Shown here in pieces: positions 7,690 through 16,875 of a stretch of 64,000 nt of DNA. The DNA lies in assembly GCA_017999615.1 (NCBI GenBank), contig JAGNLM010000007.1, forward strand, positions 41,885-105,884. The letters are read 5' to 3'. The stretch is from Gammaproteobacteria bacterium. GTDB lineage: Bacteria; Pseudomonadota; Gammaproteobacteria; JAABTG01. Below the pieces are notes generated by a model. It was not told the origin of the DNA, did no database searches, and was given only the letters and a program-made list of their open reading frames with translations. Position 1 is the first letter of the stretch, and each line of letters opens with the position of its first letter. Position numbers and translations under genes: made by a program.

Positions 7690-9336
7690 CGGCCCGCTCT
7701 CTCCCTGCTGGACCAGTGGCTTCCGGCGGGTCTCCACGACCCGGTGCACGGTGCCGGGCCCGAGATCGGTCTCGTGCTGGGAGACGCCGTCGGGCCACTC
7801 GATGGCCACGAACGCGGCGCGCCCCGCTTCCCCGAGTCCGACGACCCGGGGGGTCAGCCCCTGGCCTGGGCCCGAGTGGGACCGATGGGCCTCGAGGGAC
7901 GCCCGCCGGCCGTCGACCTCGACGCTGACGCGGGCCCCGATTCCCGAGGGGTCGGAGCGCAGCGCCTGGCTGGGGTCGGTCACGCCCGAGAGCTCGAGGG
8001 CGAGGAAGGGGTACCTGCCCGGTCCGGGGGCGGCGACGGCGAGCGGAATCGGTCCACCGAGCGACAGGACGGAGGGGCCGCGCGCGGGGTCGGCGGGCCA
8101 GGCGAGCGCGCCCGCGAGGGGATCCTCTTCCGGCGCCTGCGTTTCCGTGAGGGTCTTCCCGCTCGCGCCGAGGATCTGCCAGCCTCCGGGCCGCGCCAGG
8201 AGCAGCTCGAGGGCGCCGTTGCCGTCCGTGTCGACCACGGCGAGCTGGGCCCACGGGCCCTCATCCTCGAGGCGCGCAAGAACCTCCGCCCGGAAGCCCC
8301 CGTCCAGGGGGAGCCAGCGGTACACGCTGCCCTGGGGGTGGACCGTGTAGACCTCCGGCGAGCCGTCCCCGTTCAGGTCGGCGGCCAGCGCCGTGAGCGC
8401 CGGCGCGGCGGCGAGGGTCTCGTAGCCCTGGGCCGGCTGGTAGTCGCCGGCACCGCCGTTGAGGTACACCCCGTGGGGAGGCTCCTCGTTCAGCACCAGG
8501 AGGTCCACGTCGTGGTCCCGGTCCAGGTCGAGGGCGACGGCGGTGCGCGAGCCCCGCCCCGTCCCGGCGACCTCCATGCCGGCGGGGAGGGGCAGGAACG
8601 TGCCGTCCCCCTGGTTGGCCAGCAGCTCGTTCGGGCCGTCCCCGTTGACCACGAAGACGTCCAGGTCACCGTCCTGATCGGCATCGAGAAGGGCGGCGTC
8701 CACGCTGCGGTAGGTCCCCGCCGCCGTCCCGCCGCGCTCGCCGGTCGCCGCCCACTCTCCGGCGGCGGTCTGGAGCCACACTTGATTCGGTCCCCGGCGG
8801 GCGAGGAACACGTCCGTGCGCCCGTCCCGGTTCAGGTCACCCCAGGCGGCGGCCATCACGCCCGTGACCGCTGCGAGCGGGTGGGCGGTGTCTGCCGCGA
8901 ACGTGCCGTCGGCTGTCGCCATCAGGACGAGATTGCGCGGCGGCGAGCCCGCAACGACCCTGGGCACGAACAGGTCGAGCCGGCCGTCGCCGTTCAGGTC
9001 GACCGCGGTGGCGGCCGCGGGCCGGTCCACCGCGAAGGCGAGGCGGGGCAGGCCCGAGACCGCCAGGGGCCGGGTCGGCTCGAACACCGGCCCTGGCGGG
9101 ACGCGAAGCTTCTGCAGAGCCTCGGCGGTCCTCGGCAGGGCGCGCATGACGGGGACGGGGGCAGGGGTCTGCTGAACGGCCGCTGGCGGGGTGGGGACCG
9201 GCGGCGCGGTCTCCTGCGCGGCGGGCGGCGGCGAGGGAACCGGCGGGGCGACCGCCGGGGGGGGCTCTGCGTGCCCTGCGAGGGCCGATGTGAGAAGGGT
9301 TGCGGTGCCGAGGAGGCGAAGGGAGAGGGGTGCCAT
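7672..9336 (-). CDS. Secreted FG-GAP repeat protein with ASPIC/UnbV-type C-terminus
   Basis: 554 residues from ATG 9336, which has ACGGAG in front; a start 12 codons upstream (9372) lacks that support. Order: Sec signal peptide about 1-24, Pro/Ala/Val-rich linker to about residue 70, then six calcium-type repeats (DLNGDGRLDLFV, DLNRDGRTDVFL, DADQDGDLDVFV, DLDRDHDVDLLV, DLNGDGSPEVYT, DTDGNGALELLL) expected to build a beta-propeller. The C-terminal ~100 residues (ISVEVDG-like strands, then VAIEWPDGVSQHETDLGPG) fit the ASPIC/UnbV domain. Likely periplasmic or surface protein; ligand unknown. Its last codons are written in the shared terminator stem. Confidence 0.8.
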   Translation of the reverse strand: MAPLSLRLLGTATLLTSALAGHAEPPPAVAPPVPSPPPAAQETAPPVPTPPAAVQQTPAPVPVMRALPRTAEALQKLRVPPGPVFEPTRPLAVSGLPRLAFAVDRPAAATAVDLNGDGRLDLFVPRVVAGSPPRNLVLMATADGTFAADTAHPLAAVTGVMAAAWGDLNRDGRTDVFLARRGPNQVWLQTAAGEWAATGERGGTAAGTYRSVDAALLDADQDGDLDVFVVNGDGPNELLANQGDGTFLPLPAGMEVAGTGRGSRTAVALDLDRDHDVDLLVLNEEPPHGVYLNGGAGDYQPAQGYETLAAAPALTALAADLNGDGSPEVYTVHPQGSVYRWLPLDGGFRAEVLARLEDEGPWAQLAVVDTDGNGALELLLARPGGWQILGASGKTLTETQAPEEDPLAGALAWPADPARGPSVLSLGGPIPLAVAAPGPGRYPFLALELSGVTDPSQALRSDPSGIGARVSVEVDGRRASLEAHRSHSGPGQGLTPRVVGLGEAGRAAFVAIEWPDGVSQHETDLGPGTVHRVVETRRKPLVQQGESGPKKRGE

Positions 9337-9459
9337 GAGACTCCGTTCGTGCAAAGGGCAGGGTCTGGCCAATATCCATGGACTTCCGGCCGCGGCAGAT
9401 GATGCGGGTCAAGTGGGGAGCTGCGGGACGGCAGGGCGCGGCTGTGCCAGAATTCCGCG

Positions 9460-10299
9460 ATGCCCCCCCGTCCCCGACGCCCAGCGGCCGCCGATGCCGT
9501 CCTCCGGGATCGGCAGGGGCACGTCCAGCCGCCGCTGAAGTGGGCGGGCGGGAAGCGCTGGCTTCTGCCGCACCTCGAGCCACTCTGGGCCCCGAACCGG
9601 GAGCGCCGGCTGGCCGAGCCCTTCTGTGGCGGGCTCGGGGTCGCCCTTGGCCTTCGCCCGGAGAGGGCGCTGCTGAGCGACGTCAACCCCCACGCCGTGA
9701 ACTTCTACCTCTGGCTCCAGCGCGGCCTTGCGCTGGACGTGCGCGCGGAGAACGACGAGACGCTCTACTACGCCCACCGCGAGCGCTTCAACGCGCTCAT
9801 CCTCGGCGGGCAGGCCGAGAGCCGGGAGGCGGCGGAGCTCTTCTATTACCTGAACCGCAGCGGATACAACGGGCTCTGCCGCTTCAACCGCAAGGGGGCG
9901 TTCAACGTGCCCTTCGGGCGCCACGCCCGCATCCACTACGTACGCGACTTCGCTCCCTTCCGGGAGGCGCTGGCGGGGTGGACCTTCCGCTGCGGCGACT
10001 TCGAGACGCTGGCACTCGAGCCCGAGGACTTCGCGTACGCGGACCCGCCCTACGACGTGCAGTTCGTGGACTACTCCAAGGACGGGTTCTCGTGGGACGA
10101 CCAGGTGCGGCTGGCGCACTGGCTTGCCCGGCACCCGGGCCCCGTGGTCGCCTCCAACCAGGCAACCGCGCGGGTCCTGGAGCTCTACCGTGACCTGGGG
10201 TTCGCCATCCGCCTGCTGGACGCGCCCCGCTACATCAGCTGCACGGGGGACCGGTCCCCCGTGAAGGAGATGCTGGCGACCCGGGGGGTGGGGCGCTAG
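9460..10299 (+). CDS. dam: DNA adenine methylase (Dam/D12 class)
   Basis: 279-residue N6-adenine DNA methyltransferase of the D12 family. SAM motif region: LKWAGGKRWLL near residue 27 and the AEPFCGGLGVAL block; catalytic motif DPPY at residues 195-198. The region following DPPY (SKDGFSWDDQVRLA) aligns in style with Dam enzymes that modify GATC, but target specificity cannot be proven here. No restriction endonuclease gene is beside it, so it looks like a solitary regulatory or repair methylase. The stop codon lies in the loop of a GC hairpin. Confidence 0.88.
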   Translation: MPPRPRRPAAADAVLRDRQGHVQPPLKWAGGKRWLLPHLEPLWAPNRERRLAEPFCGGLGVALGLRPERALLSDVNPHAVNFYLWLQRGLALDVRAENDETLYYAHRERFNALILGGQAESREAAELFYYLNRSGYNGLCRFNRKGAFNVPFGRHARIHYVRDFAPFREALAGWTFRCGDFETLALEPEDFAYADPPYDVQFVDYSKDGFSWDDQVRLAHWLARHPGPVVASNQATARVLELYRDLGFAIRLLDAPRYISCTGDRSPVKEMLATRGVGR

Positions 10300-10306
10300 G
10301 CGCCCC
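10290..10306 (+). terminator. GC hairpin with stop codon in its loop
   Basis: GGGGCGC (10290-10296) pairs with GCGCCCC (10300-10306); the three-base loop is the TAG stop of the methylase. There is no T-run, so termination is only possible, not shown. It sits between convergent genes. Confidence 0.3.
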
Positions 10307-10355
10307 CCAGAATTCGCGCCCGTGCTTCCGTGCTTCCGCCCGTGCTCCCGCGCCG

Positions 10356-10700
10356 TCAGCCCGGAGGCCAGCCCATGAGCCGGCCGGCCAGCACGTGCAG
10401 ATGGACGTGGAAGACGGTCTGGCCCGCCTGGGCGTTGCAGTTGAGCACTGTGCGGTAACCGGGACCGGCGAAGCCCCTGTCGGCAGCGATGCGCTTCGCC
10501 GTGAGGAACAGCTTGCCCACGAGCGGGGCGTGGGCCTCGTCGAGGTCGTTCAGGGTGGCAATGTGCGTCTTCGGGATGACGAGGAAGTGCGTCGGGGCCT
10601 GGGGGTGGATGTCGTTGAAGGCGAGGACGTCGTCATCCTCGTAGATCACGTCGGGCCGGATCTCGCCGGCCACCATCTTGCAGAAGATACACTCGCTCAT
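10356..10700 (-). CDS. hinT: HIT-family nucleotide hydrolase (HinT type)
   Basis: 114 residues. Cytosolic purine nucleoside phosphoramidase of the histidine-triad superfamily. The catalytic triad HVHLH is at residues 98-102, and the N-terminus SECIFCKMVAGEI with a CxxC pair and the block YEDDDVLAFNDIHPQAP are typical of HinT. It is translationally coupled (ATGA) to the upstream phosphatase-FGE gene, an association I do not recognise from other genomes. Confidence 0.93.
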   Translation of the reverse strand: MSECIFCKMVAGEIRPDVIYEDDDVLAFNDIHPQAPTHFLVIPKTHIATLNDLDEAHAPLVGKLFLTAKRIAADRGFAGPGYRTVLNCNAQAGQTVFHVHLHVLAGRLMGWPPG

Positions 10701-12676
10701 CGTTCCTCTCCGCCTCGAGATTCCCGCACCAGGCGTATGCCCACGTTGTCATAGCCCTGGGTGGGCGTGAGCCGGTCCCGCTTCGAGCTACGCAGGGCCG
10801 AGGAGGCGCTGCTGAAGGATCCGCCCCGCACCACGCGCCGGGTGCAGTCGCCGCCCTCCCAGACCGAGCCGTCCGTTGGGGCCCCTTCGTAGCTCGGGTG
10901 ATAGCAGTCGTGGACCCACTCCGCGGCGTTCCCCGCGGTGTCGTGCAGCCCGAAGGGATTGGGTGCGAAGTAGCCCACGCGGGCGGTCTGCCGGGGATGC
11001 AGGCCGCTCTTGCAGTCGAAGCAGTGGGCGTTGCCGCGGCCCACATCGTTGCCCCACCAGAAGAGGGTGACGGTGCCGGCGCGGGCGGCGTACTCCCACT
11101 CGGCCTCGGTGGGCAGGCGATAGCGTTTGCCGGTCTCGCGGGAGAGCCACTGCGCGTAGGCGAGGGCGTCGTCCCAGGCCACGTGGACCACCGGGTGATG
11201 GGCGCGCTCCACCTCACCGCTGCTGGGCAGCCGGCGCTGGGTGGCCCGGGCGAAGCGGTCGTACTCCGCGAAGGTCACCTCGAACCGGCTCATCGCGAAC
11301 GGGGGTACGGTCACGAGGTGGCGGGGGCGCTCGTCCAGGTTGAGCGGGGTGGGTACTCCGCCCATCTCGAACCGCCCACCCGGGAGCGACACCATCTCGG
11401 GGCCCTCGCCGCCCGTGCGGAGCCCGTCGCGGAACGTCCCGGCGGGTGCCGCCTGGGTCCGGTGGGGAGTCACCGGCTGTGCGGGCTCGGGGACCGCCGC
11501 GGTCTCGGGCGCAGGCTGAGGCTGCGGACCGGCTTCGCCCTCCGTCCCCTCCGGAATCGCGGTCTGGGCCACGGGAGCGGGGGCCGACACCCCGGGCGCC
11601 CCGGAGGAGGGGGGTGTGGGCCGCGTGTGCCAGAGGTAGGCGAGTGCCCCTGCCCCCAGGACCACCAGGGCGACTCCCACCCAGGGCAGGACCCGGCGCC
11701 GGCGCCGGGTCGCCGGGGGCTCCGGGGTCCAGGGCCGCTTCGGGAAGGGCGCCGGTGTCCACTCCGTCTCCCCTTCCGCCTCCGCGTCCTCGACCGGCTC
11801 GAGCTCCGGGATGTCCGCCTCGTCCACCGGCGCGTGGGCGCCCGCGGGAGCGGGGGCCGCCGGCTCCGTCCTCGCCGCGGGGGCCGCCGGCTCGTGTTTC
11901 TCGCTGCGCACCTCGCGGGTTCTGGCGTCCACGCAGACCACGGAGGTGTTGTCCTGGCGCGGTTGGGCGGCGTCCTCGACCGCCTTCAGCAGGGTGCCCA
12001 CGCAATCCCTGGCGGTGGACGACCAGGCCGAGTGCTGGATGATGGAGCCCTGGCCAAGGGTGTCGAGCCCGTCGGTCGCGAGCAGCACCCGGTCGCCGGG
12101 CAGCAGCGTGAGCGGCCTCTCGGACAGGTCGATGTCGGCGATTTCCTCACCGATCATCGCGCTCATGAGCATGTTGGGTGAAAGATTGGGGTCGGGCTCC
12201 ACGTCCGCCCCCATCTCCTTCATCCGCTTGATGTAGCCGCCGTAGCTGTGGTCGGCGTTCTTCTTCAGCAGCTGGCGGTCGCGCAGCAGGTAGAGGTGGC
12301 TGTCGCCCACGCTCACCCACCAGAGCCGGCCGCGGGCGAGAAGGGCGGCGACCAGGGTACAGCCCATGCCCTGGAGCGCGGGCGTCTCCTTCACGGCGGC
12401 GCGGATGGCGTCGTTCGCGGCGAGCAGGGACTGCTTGAGGGCGCTGGGGATGTCCTCCGTGGGGTAGAGCCCGGAGAAGGCCTTCTGGAAGGTCGAGGTG
12501 GCAATGTTGCTCGCGACGTTCCCTGCGGCGTGCCCGCCCATGCCGTCGGCGACGATCACGAGGGAGGCGGCGTTCGCGTCCTCCCCCTGGCCCAGGTGGG
12601 TGATGAGGAACGTGTCTTCCTGATAGTCGCGCGCCCCGTCGATCTGATTGCCCGCGATCTCGAACTGGAGTTCCAC
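10697..12676 (-). CDS. PP2C phosphatase fused to a formylglycine-generating-enzyme-like domain
   Basis: 659 residues from GTG 12676, preceded by GTGAGG; an ATG 20 codons upstream (12736) is possible. N-terminal ~245 residues are a PP2C Ser/Thr phosphatase: ARDYQEDTF, VIVADGMGGHAAGNVAS, VSVGDSHLYLLRD, LLATDGLDTL and RQDNTSVV supply the metal-binding Asp residues. A Pro/Ala/Glu linker leads to one membrane helix (PWVGVALVVLGAGALAYLW) at about 325-345. The last ~220 residues are an FGE-sulfatase/SUMF1-like fold: MVSLPGGRFEMGG, YRLPTEAEWEYAARAG, GNAAEWVHDCY, RVVRGGSF. The topology would place phosphatase in the cytoplasm and the FGE domain in the periplasm. The substrate is unknown; hinT follows in the same transcript. 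Confidence 0.87.
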   Translation of the reverse strand: MELQFEIAGNQIDGARDYQEDTFLITHLGQGEDANAASLVIVADGMGGHAAGNVASNIATSTFQKAFSGLYPTEDIPSALKQSLLAANDAIRAAVKETPALQGMGCTLVAALLARGRLWWVSVGDSHLYLLRDRQLLKKNADHSYGGYIKRMKEMGADVEPDPNLSPNMLMSAMIGEEIADIDLSERPLTLLPGDRVLLATDGLDTLGQGSIIQHSAWSSTARDCVGTLLKAVEDAAQPRQDNTSVVCVDARTREVRSEKHEPAAPAARTEPAAPAPAGAHAPVDEADIPELEPVEDAEAEGETEWTPAPFPKRPWTPEPPATRRRRRVLPWVGVALVVLGAGALAYLWHTRPTPPSSGAPGVSAPAPVAQTAIPEGTEGEAGPQPQPAPETAAVPEPAQPVTPHRTQAAPAGTFRDGLRTGGEGPEMVSLPGGRFEMGGVPTPLNLDERPRHLVTVPPFAMSRFEVTFAEYDRFARATQRRLPSSGEVERAHHPVVHVAWDDALAYAQWLSRETGKRYRLPTEAEWEYAARAGTVTLFWWGNDVGRGNAHCFDCKSGLHPRQTARVGYFAPNPFGLHDTAGNAAEWVHDCYHPSYEGAPTDGSVWEGGDCTRRVVRGGSFSSASSALRSSKRDRLTPTQGYDNVGIRLVRESRGGEER

Positions 12677-12833
12677 TTGGCGCCTCACCTGCAGCCTGAG
12701 TTGGCCGGTCTTCCCCGCGAGGCAGGGGGCCGGCAACGGTTAGGATAGCGACCTTCTGCCCTGCCGCATTAGACGCGGGGCGGTCCCTGCGCCCCGGTCG
12801 AGCCCCGCGCCCGCCGCGACTGCGACGCGGTCC

Positions 12834-13586
12834 TCACGTCCTGCCTGTCTGTCCGGTCAGGGAGTCGGCCAGCGCCTGTCCCTCGGCGAAGTCGAGTGTC
12901 CCCTCGTAGATGGCCCGGCCGGTGATCGCGCCGGCGATGCCCTCGTCGGCGACGGCGCAGAGCGCCCGCACGTCCTCGAGGGTGCGGATCCCGCCCGAGG
13001 CGATGACGGGGACGTGGATGGCGCGCGCGAGCCTCACGGTGGCCTCCACGTTGACGCCGGAGAGCATGCCGTCCCGGTTGATGTCCGTGTAGACGATGGC
13101 CTCCACGCCGTCCTGCTCGAAATGGCGGGCGAGGTCCACCACGTCGTGGCTCGAGACCTTCGACCAGCCGTCGACCGCCACGCGCCCCTCCCGGGCGTCC
13201 AGCCCCACGATGACGTGCCCGGGAAACTGCGTGCACACGTCGGACACGAAGTGTGGTGTCGTCACCGCCCGGGTCCCGATGATGACGTAGCGCACCCCCG
13301 CGGCGAGGTAGGCCTCGATGGTCTCCGCGTCGCGGATGCCGCCGCCCACCTGGATGGGCAGATCGGGGAAGGCCTGGGCGATGGAGTGGACGACCGCGGC
13401 GTTCCGGGGCTGGCCGGCGAAGGCCCCGTTCAGGTCGACGATGTGCAGCCGGCGCGCCCCCGCGCTCACCCAGCGGCCCGCAACTGCCACGGGGTCGTCG
13501 GAGAACACCGTCTCGTCTTCCATGCGGCCCTGGCGCAGCCGTACGCACTTGCCGTCCTTCAGGTCGATGGCGGGTATCAGCAGCAT
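12834..13586 (-). CDS. hisA: Phosphoribosylformimino-AICAR ribotide isomerase
   Basis: 250-residue (beta/alpha)8 isomerase of histidine synthesis (ProFAR to PRFAR). [17 protein letters not shown] gives the start and the first catalytic Asp (AIDLKDG); the second is in [10 protein letters not shown]. Phosphate-binding blocks QVGGGIRD and ASGGIRT are present. ATG 13586 was chosen because it matches family N-termini; the in-frame codon at 13646 is upstream readthrough. It stands alone, far from hisI-hisE at 49-50 kb and without hisH/hisF beside it. Confidence 0.95.
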   Translation of the reverse strand: MLLIPAIDLKDGKCVRLRQGRMEDETVFSDDPVAVAGRWVSAGARRLHIVDLNGAFAGQPRNAAVVHSIAQAFPDLPIQVGGGIRDAETIEAYLAAGVRYVIIGTRAVTTPHFVSDVCTQFPGHVIVGLDAREGRVAVDGWSKVSSHDVVDLARHFEQDGVEAIVYTDINRDGMLSGVNVEATVRLARAIHVPVIASGGIRTLEDVRALCAVADEGIAGAITGRAIYEGTLDFAEGQALADSLTGQTGRT

Positions 13587-13671
13587 GGGACAACCCTGGG
13601 TCTGGGGGGCTCTGGCCCCGGGGAGATCGGGCGACTCTTCCGGCAAACAGTAGCCAGACGGCCGCGTTCGT

Positions 13672-16377
13672 TCAATGCGCCTCGTCCCAGTTGGCGCCGG
13701 CGCCCACGTCCACCACCAGGGGCACGCGCAGCTCCGCGGCCCCGGCCATGTGGTCGCGCAGCGCGTCCACGGACTCGGCCACCGATCCCTCGGCGACCTC
13801 CAGCACCAATTCGTCGTGCACCTGCATGATCATGCGCGCCGGGAACCGGCTCTCCTCGAGCCACTGATCGACGGCCACCATCGCCCGCTTGATGATGTCG
13901 GCGGCGGTGCCCTGCATCGGGGCGTTGATCGCCGTGCGCTCCGCGTACTGGCGCCGCTGGCGGTTGCGCGAGCGGATCTCGGGCAGGTACAGCCGCCGCC
14001 CGAACACGGTCTCCACGTATCCCTGCTCGCGCGCCTGCTCGCGGATGGCGTCCATGAACCGGCGCACCCCGGGGTAGCGGGCGAAGTAGCGGTCCACGTA
14101 GTCCTGGGCGGCAGCGCGGTCGACGCCGATCTGGCGCGCGAGCCCGAAGGAGGACATGCCGTACATCAGCCCGAAATTGATGGCCTTGGCGGCGCGGCGC
14201 TGGTCCTGGGAGACCGCCTCGAGCGGGACCCCGAAGACCTCGGCGGCGGTCGCCCGGTGCACGTCCTCCCCGGCCTCGAAGGCCGCGAGCAGGCGGGCGT
14301 CGCCCGAGAGGTGGGCCATGATCCGCAGCTCGATCTGCGTGTAGTCGGCCGAGACCAGCCGATGGCCCGGGGGCGCCACGAAGGCCTGGCGGATGCGGCG
14401 CCCCTCGGGGGTGCGCACGGGGATGTTCTGGAGGTTCGGGTCGGAGGAGGAGAGCCGGCCGGTGACCGCGACCGCCTGGTGGTAGCTCGTGTGCACCCGC
14501 CCCGTCACCGGGCTCACCCGCTGGGGCAGGGCGTCCGTGTAGGTGGACTTCAGCTTGGTGAGCCCCCGGTGCTCCAGGATCACCTCCGGCAGGCGGTCGA
14601 GCGCCGCCAGCTCCTGGAGCACGGACTCCGCGGTGGAGGGTTGGCCGGTGGGGGTGCGCTCGCGCACCGGCAGCTGCAGCTTCTCGAAGAGCACGACCTG
14701 GAGCTGGCTCGGCGAGGCCAGATTGAACGACTGTCCGGCGAGCCGCCACGCCTCCTGCTCGAGCTCTGCGATCCGGGCCGCCAGCTCGCCGCTCTGGCGG
14801 GCGAGAGCCTCGAGGTCCACGCGCACGCCGTTGCGCTCCATGCGCGAGAGCACCGGCACGAGGGGCATCTCGACCTCGGCGAACAGGCGGGCGAGGGCCG
14901 GCTCGGCCTCGAGGCGCGGCCACAGCGTCCGGTGCAGGCGCAGCGTCACCTCGGCGTCCTCCGCCGCGTAGGGGGCGGCCTGGTCCAGGGGGACCCGGTC
15001 GAAGCTCAGCTGCGTGCTGCCCTTGCCGGCGACGTCCTCGTAGCGGATGGTGCGGTGCCCGAGGAACTTGAGTGCCATGGAGTCCATGTCGGGGCGGCTC
15101 GCGGTGCTGTCGAGCACGTAGGCCTCGAGCATGGTGTCGTAGCGGATGCCGCGCAGCGCCACGCCGTGGCGCGCCAGCACGCTCATGTCGTACTTCAGGT
15201 TGTGGCCGACCTTGGCCCGCTCCGCGTCCTCGAGCAGGGGACGGAGTTGCCCGAGGGCCCAGTCCCGCTCGAGCTGGGCGGGGGCACCGGGGTAGTCGTG
15301 GGCGAGGGGCACGTAGGCGGCCCGGCCCGGCTCGACCGCGAAGGACACGCCCACCACCTCCGCCTGGACGTAGTCGAGGCTCGTGGTCTCGGTGTCGAAG
15401 GCGAAGAGGTCGGCGGCGCGCAGGCGGGCGAGCCAGTTCTGGAAGTCCTCCCGGGTCAGCACGGTGTCGTATTCGGCGGGCGACCTCGGCGGGTCCCCGG
15501 CGGTCGCGGGGGCGTCCTTGCCCGGGGGGAGCAGCTCGGCGAGCCAGCCCTTGAACTCCATCCCCGAGAAGAGCTCGCGCAGCCGCCCGGTGTCCGGTGG
15601 CCCCATGTGCAGGTCCTCGGGGCCGACGGGGAGCTCCAGGTCGCAGCGCACCGTGACCAGGTCCCGGGACAGGGGCAGGAGGCCGAGGCTCGCCCGCAGG
15701 TTCTCGCCCACCTTGCCGGAGATCTCCCCGGCGTGGGCGACGACGCCGTCGAGCGAGCCGTGCTCCCCCAGCCACTTCGCGGCGGTCTTCGGCCCGACCT
15801 TGGGCACGCCGGGGACGTTGTCCACGGGGTCCCCCACGAGGGCCAGGAAGTCCACCATCCGCTCCGGCGGTACCCCGAACTTCGTCGCCACCCCGGCCGG
15901 GTCGAGCCGGGTGTTGTCCATCGTGTTGACGAGGGAGACCCGGTCGCTCACCAGCTGGGCCAGGTCCTTGTCGCCCGTCGAGATCACCACCCGGTAGCCG
16001 GCGGCCTCGGCGCGCCGGGCGAGGGTCCCGATGACGTCGTCGGCCTCCACGCCCGGCTCGCTGACGAGCGGGAATCCGAGCGCCCGCACCACGTCCTGGA
16101 GCGGTCCGACCTGGGCGACGAGCTCCTGCGGCATCGGCTCCCGGTGGGCCTTGTAGTCGGGGAACAGGTCCTCGCGAAAGGTGCGCCCCGGGGCGTCGAA
16201 GACCACCGCCGCGTGGGTCGGGTGGTACTCGCTCAGCAGGCGGCGCAGCATGCCGGTCATGCCGTAGACGGCCCCCGTGGGCTGCCCGCCGGAGGTCGTC
16301 AAAGAGGGCAGCGCGTGGAACGCCCGGTAGAGGTACGAGGAGCCGTCCACCAGGACCAGGAGGGGATTGTGGGTCAT
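13672..16377 (-). CDS. polA: DNA polymerase I
   Basis: 901 residues, full length. Three domains: N-terminal 5'-3' exonuclease ([37 protein letters not shown]), 3'-5' proofreading exonuclease with intact metal residues ([24 protein letters not shown]) and the family A polymerase ([44 protein letters not shown]). All three activities therefore look functional. It acts in Okazaki fragment maturation and repair. Divergent from the DUF2782 gene, as in pseudomonads. The plus-strand open frame of over 1000 codons opposite it is a composition artefact. Confidence 0.97.
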   Translation of the reverse strand: MTHNPLLVLVDGSSYLYRAFHALPSLTTSGGQPTGAVYGMTGMLRRLLSEYHPTHAAVVFDAPGRTFREDLFPDYKAHREPMPQELVAQVGPLQDVVRALGFPLVSEPGVEADDVIGTLARRAEAAGYRVVISTGDKDLAQLVSDRVSLVNTMDNTRLDPAGVATKFGVPPERMVDFLALVGDPVDNVPGVPKVGPKTAAKWLGEHGSLDGVVAHAGEISGKVGENLRASLGLLPLSRDLVTVRCDLELPVGPEDLHMGPPDTGRLRELFSGMEFKGWLAELLPPGKDAPATAGDPPRSPAEYDTVLTREDFQNWLARLRAADLFAFDTETTSLDYVQAEVVGVSFAVEPGRAAYVPLAHDYPGAPAQLERDWALGQLRPLLEDAERAKVGHNLKYDMSVLARHGVALRGIRYDTMLEAYVLDSTASRPDMDSMALKFLGHRTIRYEDVAGKGSTQLSFDRVPLDQAAPYAAEDAEVTLRLHRTLWPRLEAEPALARLFAEVEMPLVPVLSRMERNGVRVDLEALARQSGELAARIAELEQEAWRLAGQSFNLASPSQLQVVLFEKLQLPVRERTPTGQPSTAESVLQELAALDRLPEVILEHRGLTKLKSTYTDALPQRVSPVTGRVHTSYHQAVAVTGRLSSSDPNLQNIPVRTPEGRRIRQAFVAPPGHRLVSADYTQIELRIMAHLSGDARLLAAFEAGEDVHRATAAEVFGVPLEAVSQDQRRAAKAINFGLMYGMSSFGLARQIGVDRAAAQDYVDRYFARYPGVRRFMDAIREQAREQGYVETVFGRRLYLPEIRSRNRQRRQYAERTAINAPMQGTAADIIKRAMVAVDQWLEESRFPARMIMQVHDELVLEVAEGSVAESVDALRDHMAGAAELRVPLVVDVGAGANWDEAH

Positions 16378-16443
16378 GGCCAGTGCGGGGGGCGGGGGCA
16401 GTGTGAGAACATACCATCACCCAGCCCCGAACGGTCATCTCCC

Positions 16444-16794
16444 ATGCGCTCGCTCGCCCGGATCCTGCCCCTCGCCACCGCCGCCCTGCTGGTGTCCAGC
16501 CTCGCCGGTGCCCAGGACCCCGCGGCGCCGCCGGTCAGCGTCGAGGGGCCGCCCCTGCCGGAGCGGGTCGAGAGCGGGGAGCCCCTCGAGCCCGAGGTCC
16601 GCATCATCCGCCGGGAATACGACATCATCGAGGAATACCGCCAGGGGGGCCGGCTCTACATGGTCCGTGTGGTCCCCCGGGGGGCGCCGCCGTACTACCT
16701 CGTGGACTCCGACGGCGACGGCCGGCTCGACACCCACCTGCACGAGGCCGCGCCGGGGGTCCTGATCCCTGCCTGGGTGCTGTTCAGCTGGTGA
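16444..16794 (+). CDS. DUF2782 small secreted protein
   Basis: 116 residues with a Sec signal peptide about 1-23 (LARILPLATAALLVSSLAGAQ). The mature part has the DUF2782 block: VRIIRREYDIIEEYRQGGRLYMVRV followed by GAPPYYLVDSDGDGRLD. Families of this type sit next to polA in Pseudomonas and Xanthomonas relatives; the function is unknown. It is probably periplasmic. The open frame that continues upstream through polA antisense is not real; ATG 16444 opens the signal peptide. Confidence 0.82.
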   Translation: MRSLARILPLATAALLVSSLAGAQDPAAPPVSVEGPPLPERVESGEPLEPEVRIIRREYDIIEEYRQGGRLYMVRVVPRGAPPYYLVDSDGDGRLDTHLHEAAPGVLIPAWVLFSW

Positions 16795-16875
16795 CGGGCG
16801 AGTCACCCGCCCTCAGGGTCCGCACGCCCGCCTGAGCCTGAAGTGCAGGGCGCGGGGAGTCAGGGGGGTGGCGAG

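Noticed and set aside
13675..16794. Plus-strand open frame of over 1000 codons opposite polA
   Set aside because: High-G+C shadow of polA: low-complexity His/Gly/Arg/Leu composition, no domain pattern, while polA on the minus strand has all motifs. Only its last 351 bases (16444-16794) are a real gene.
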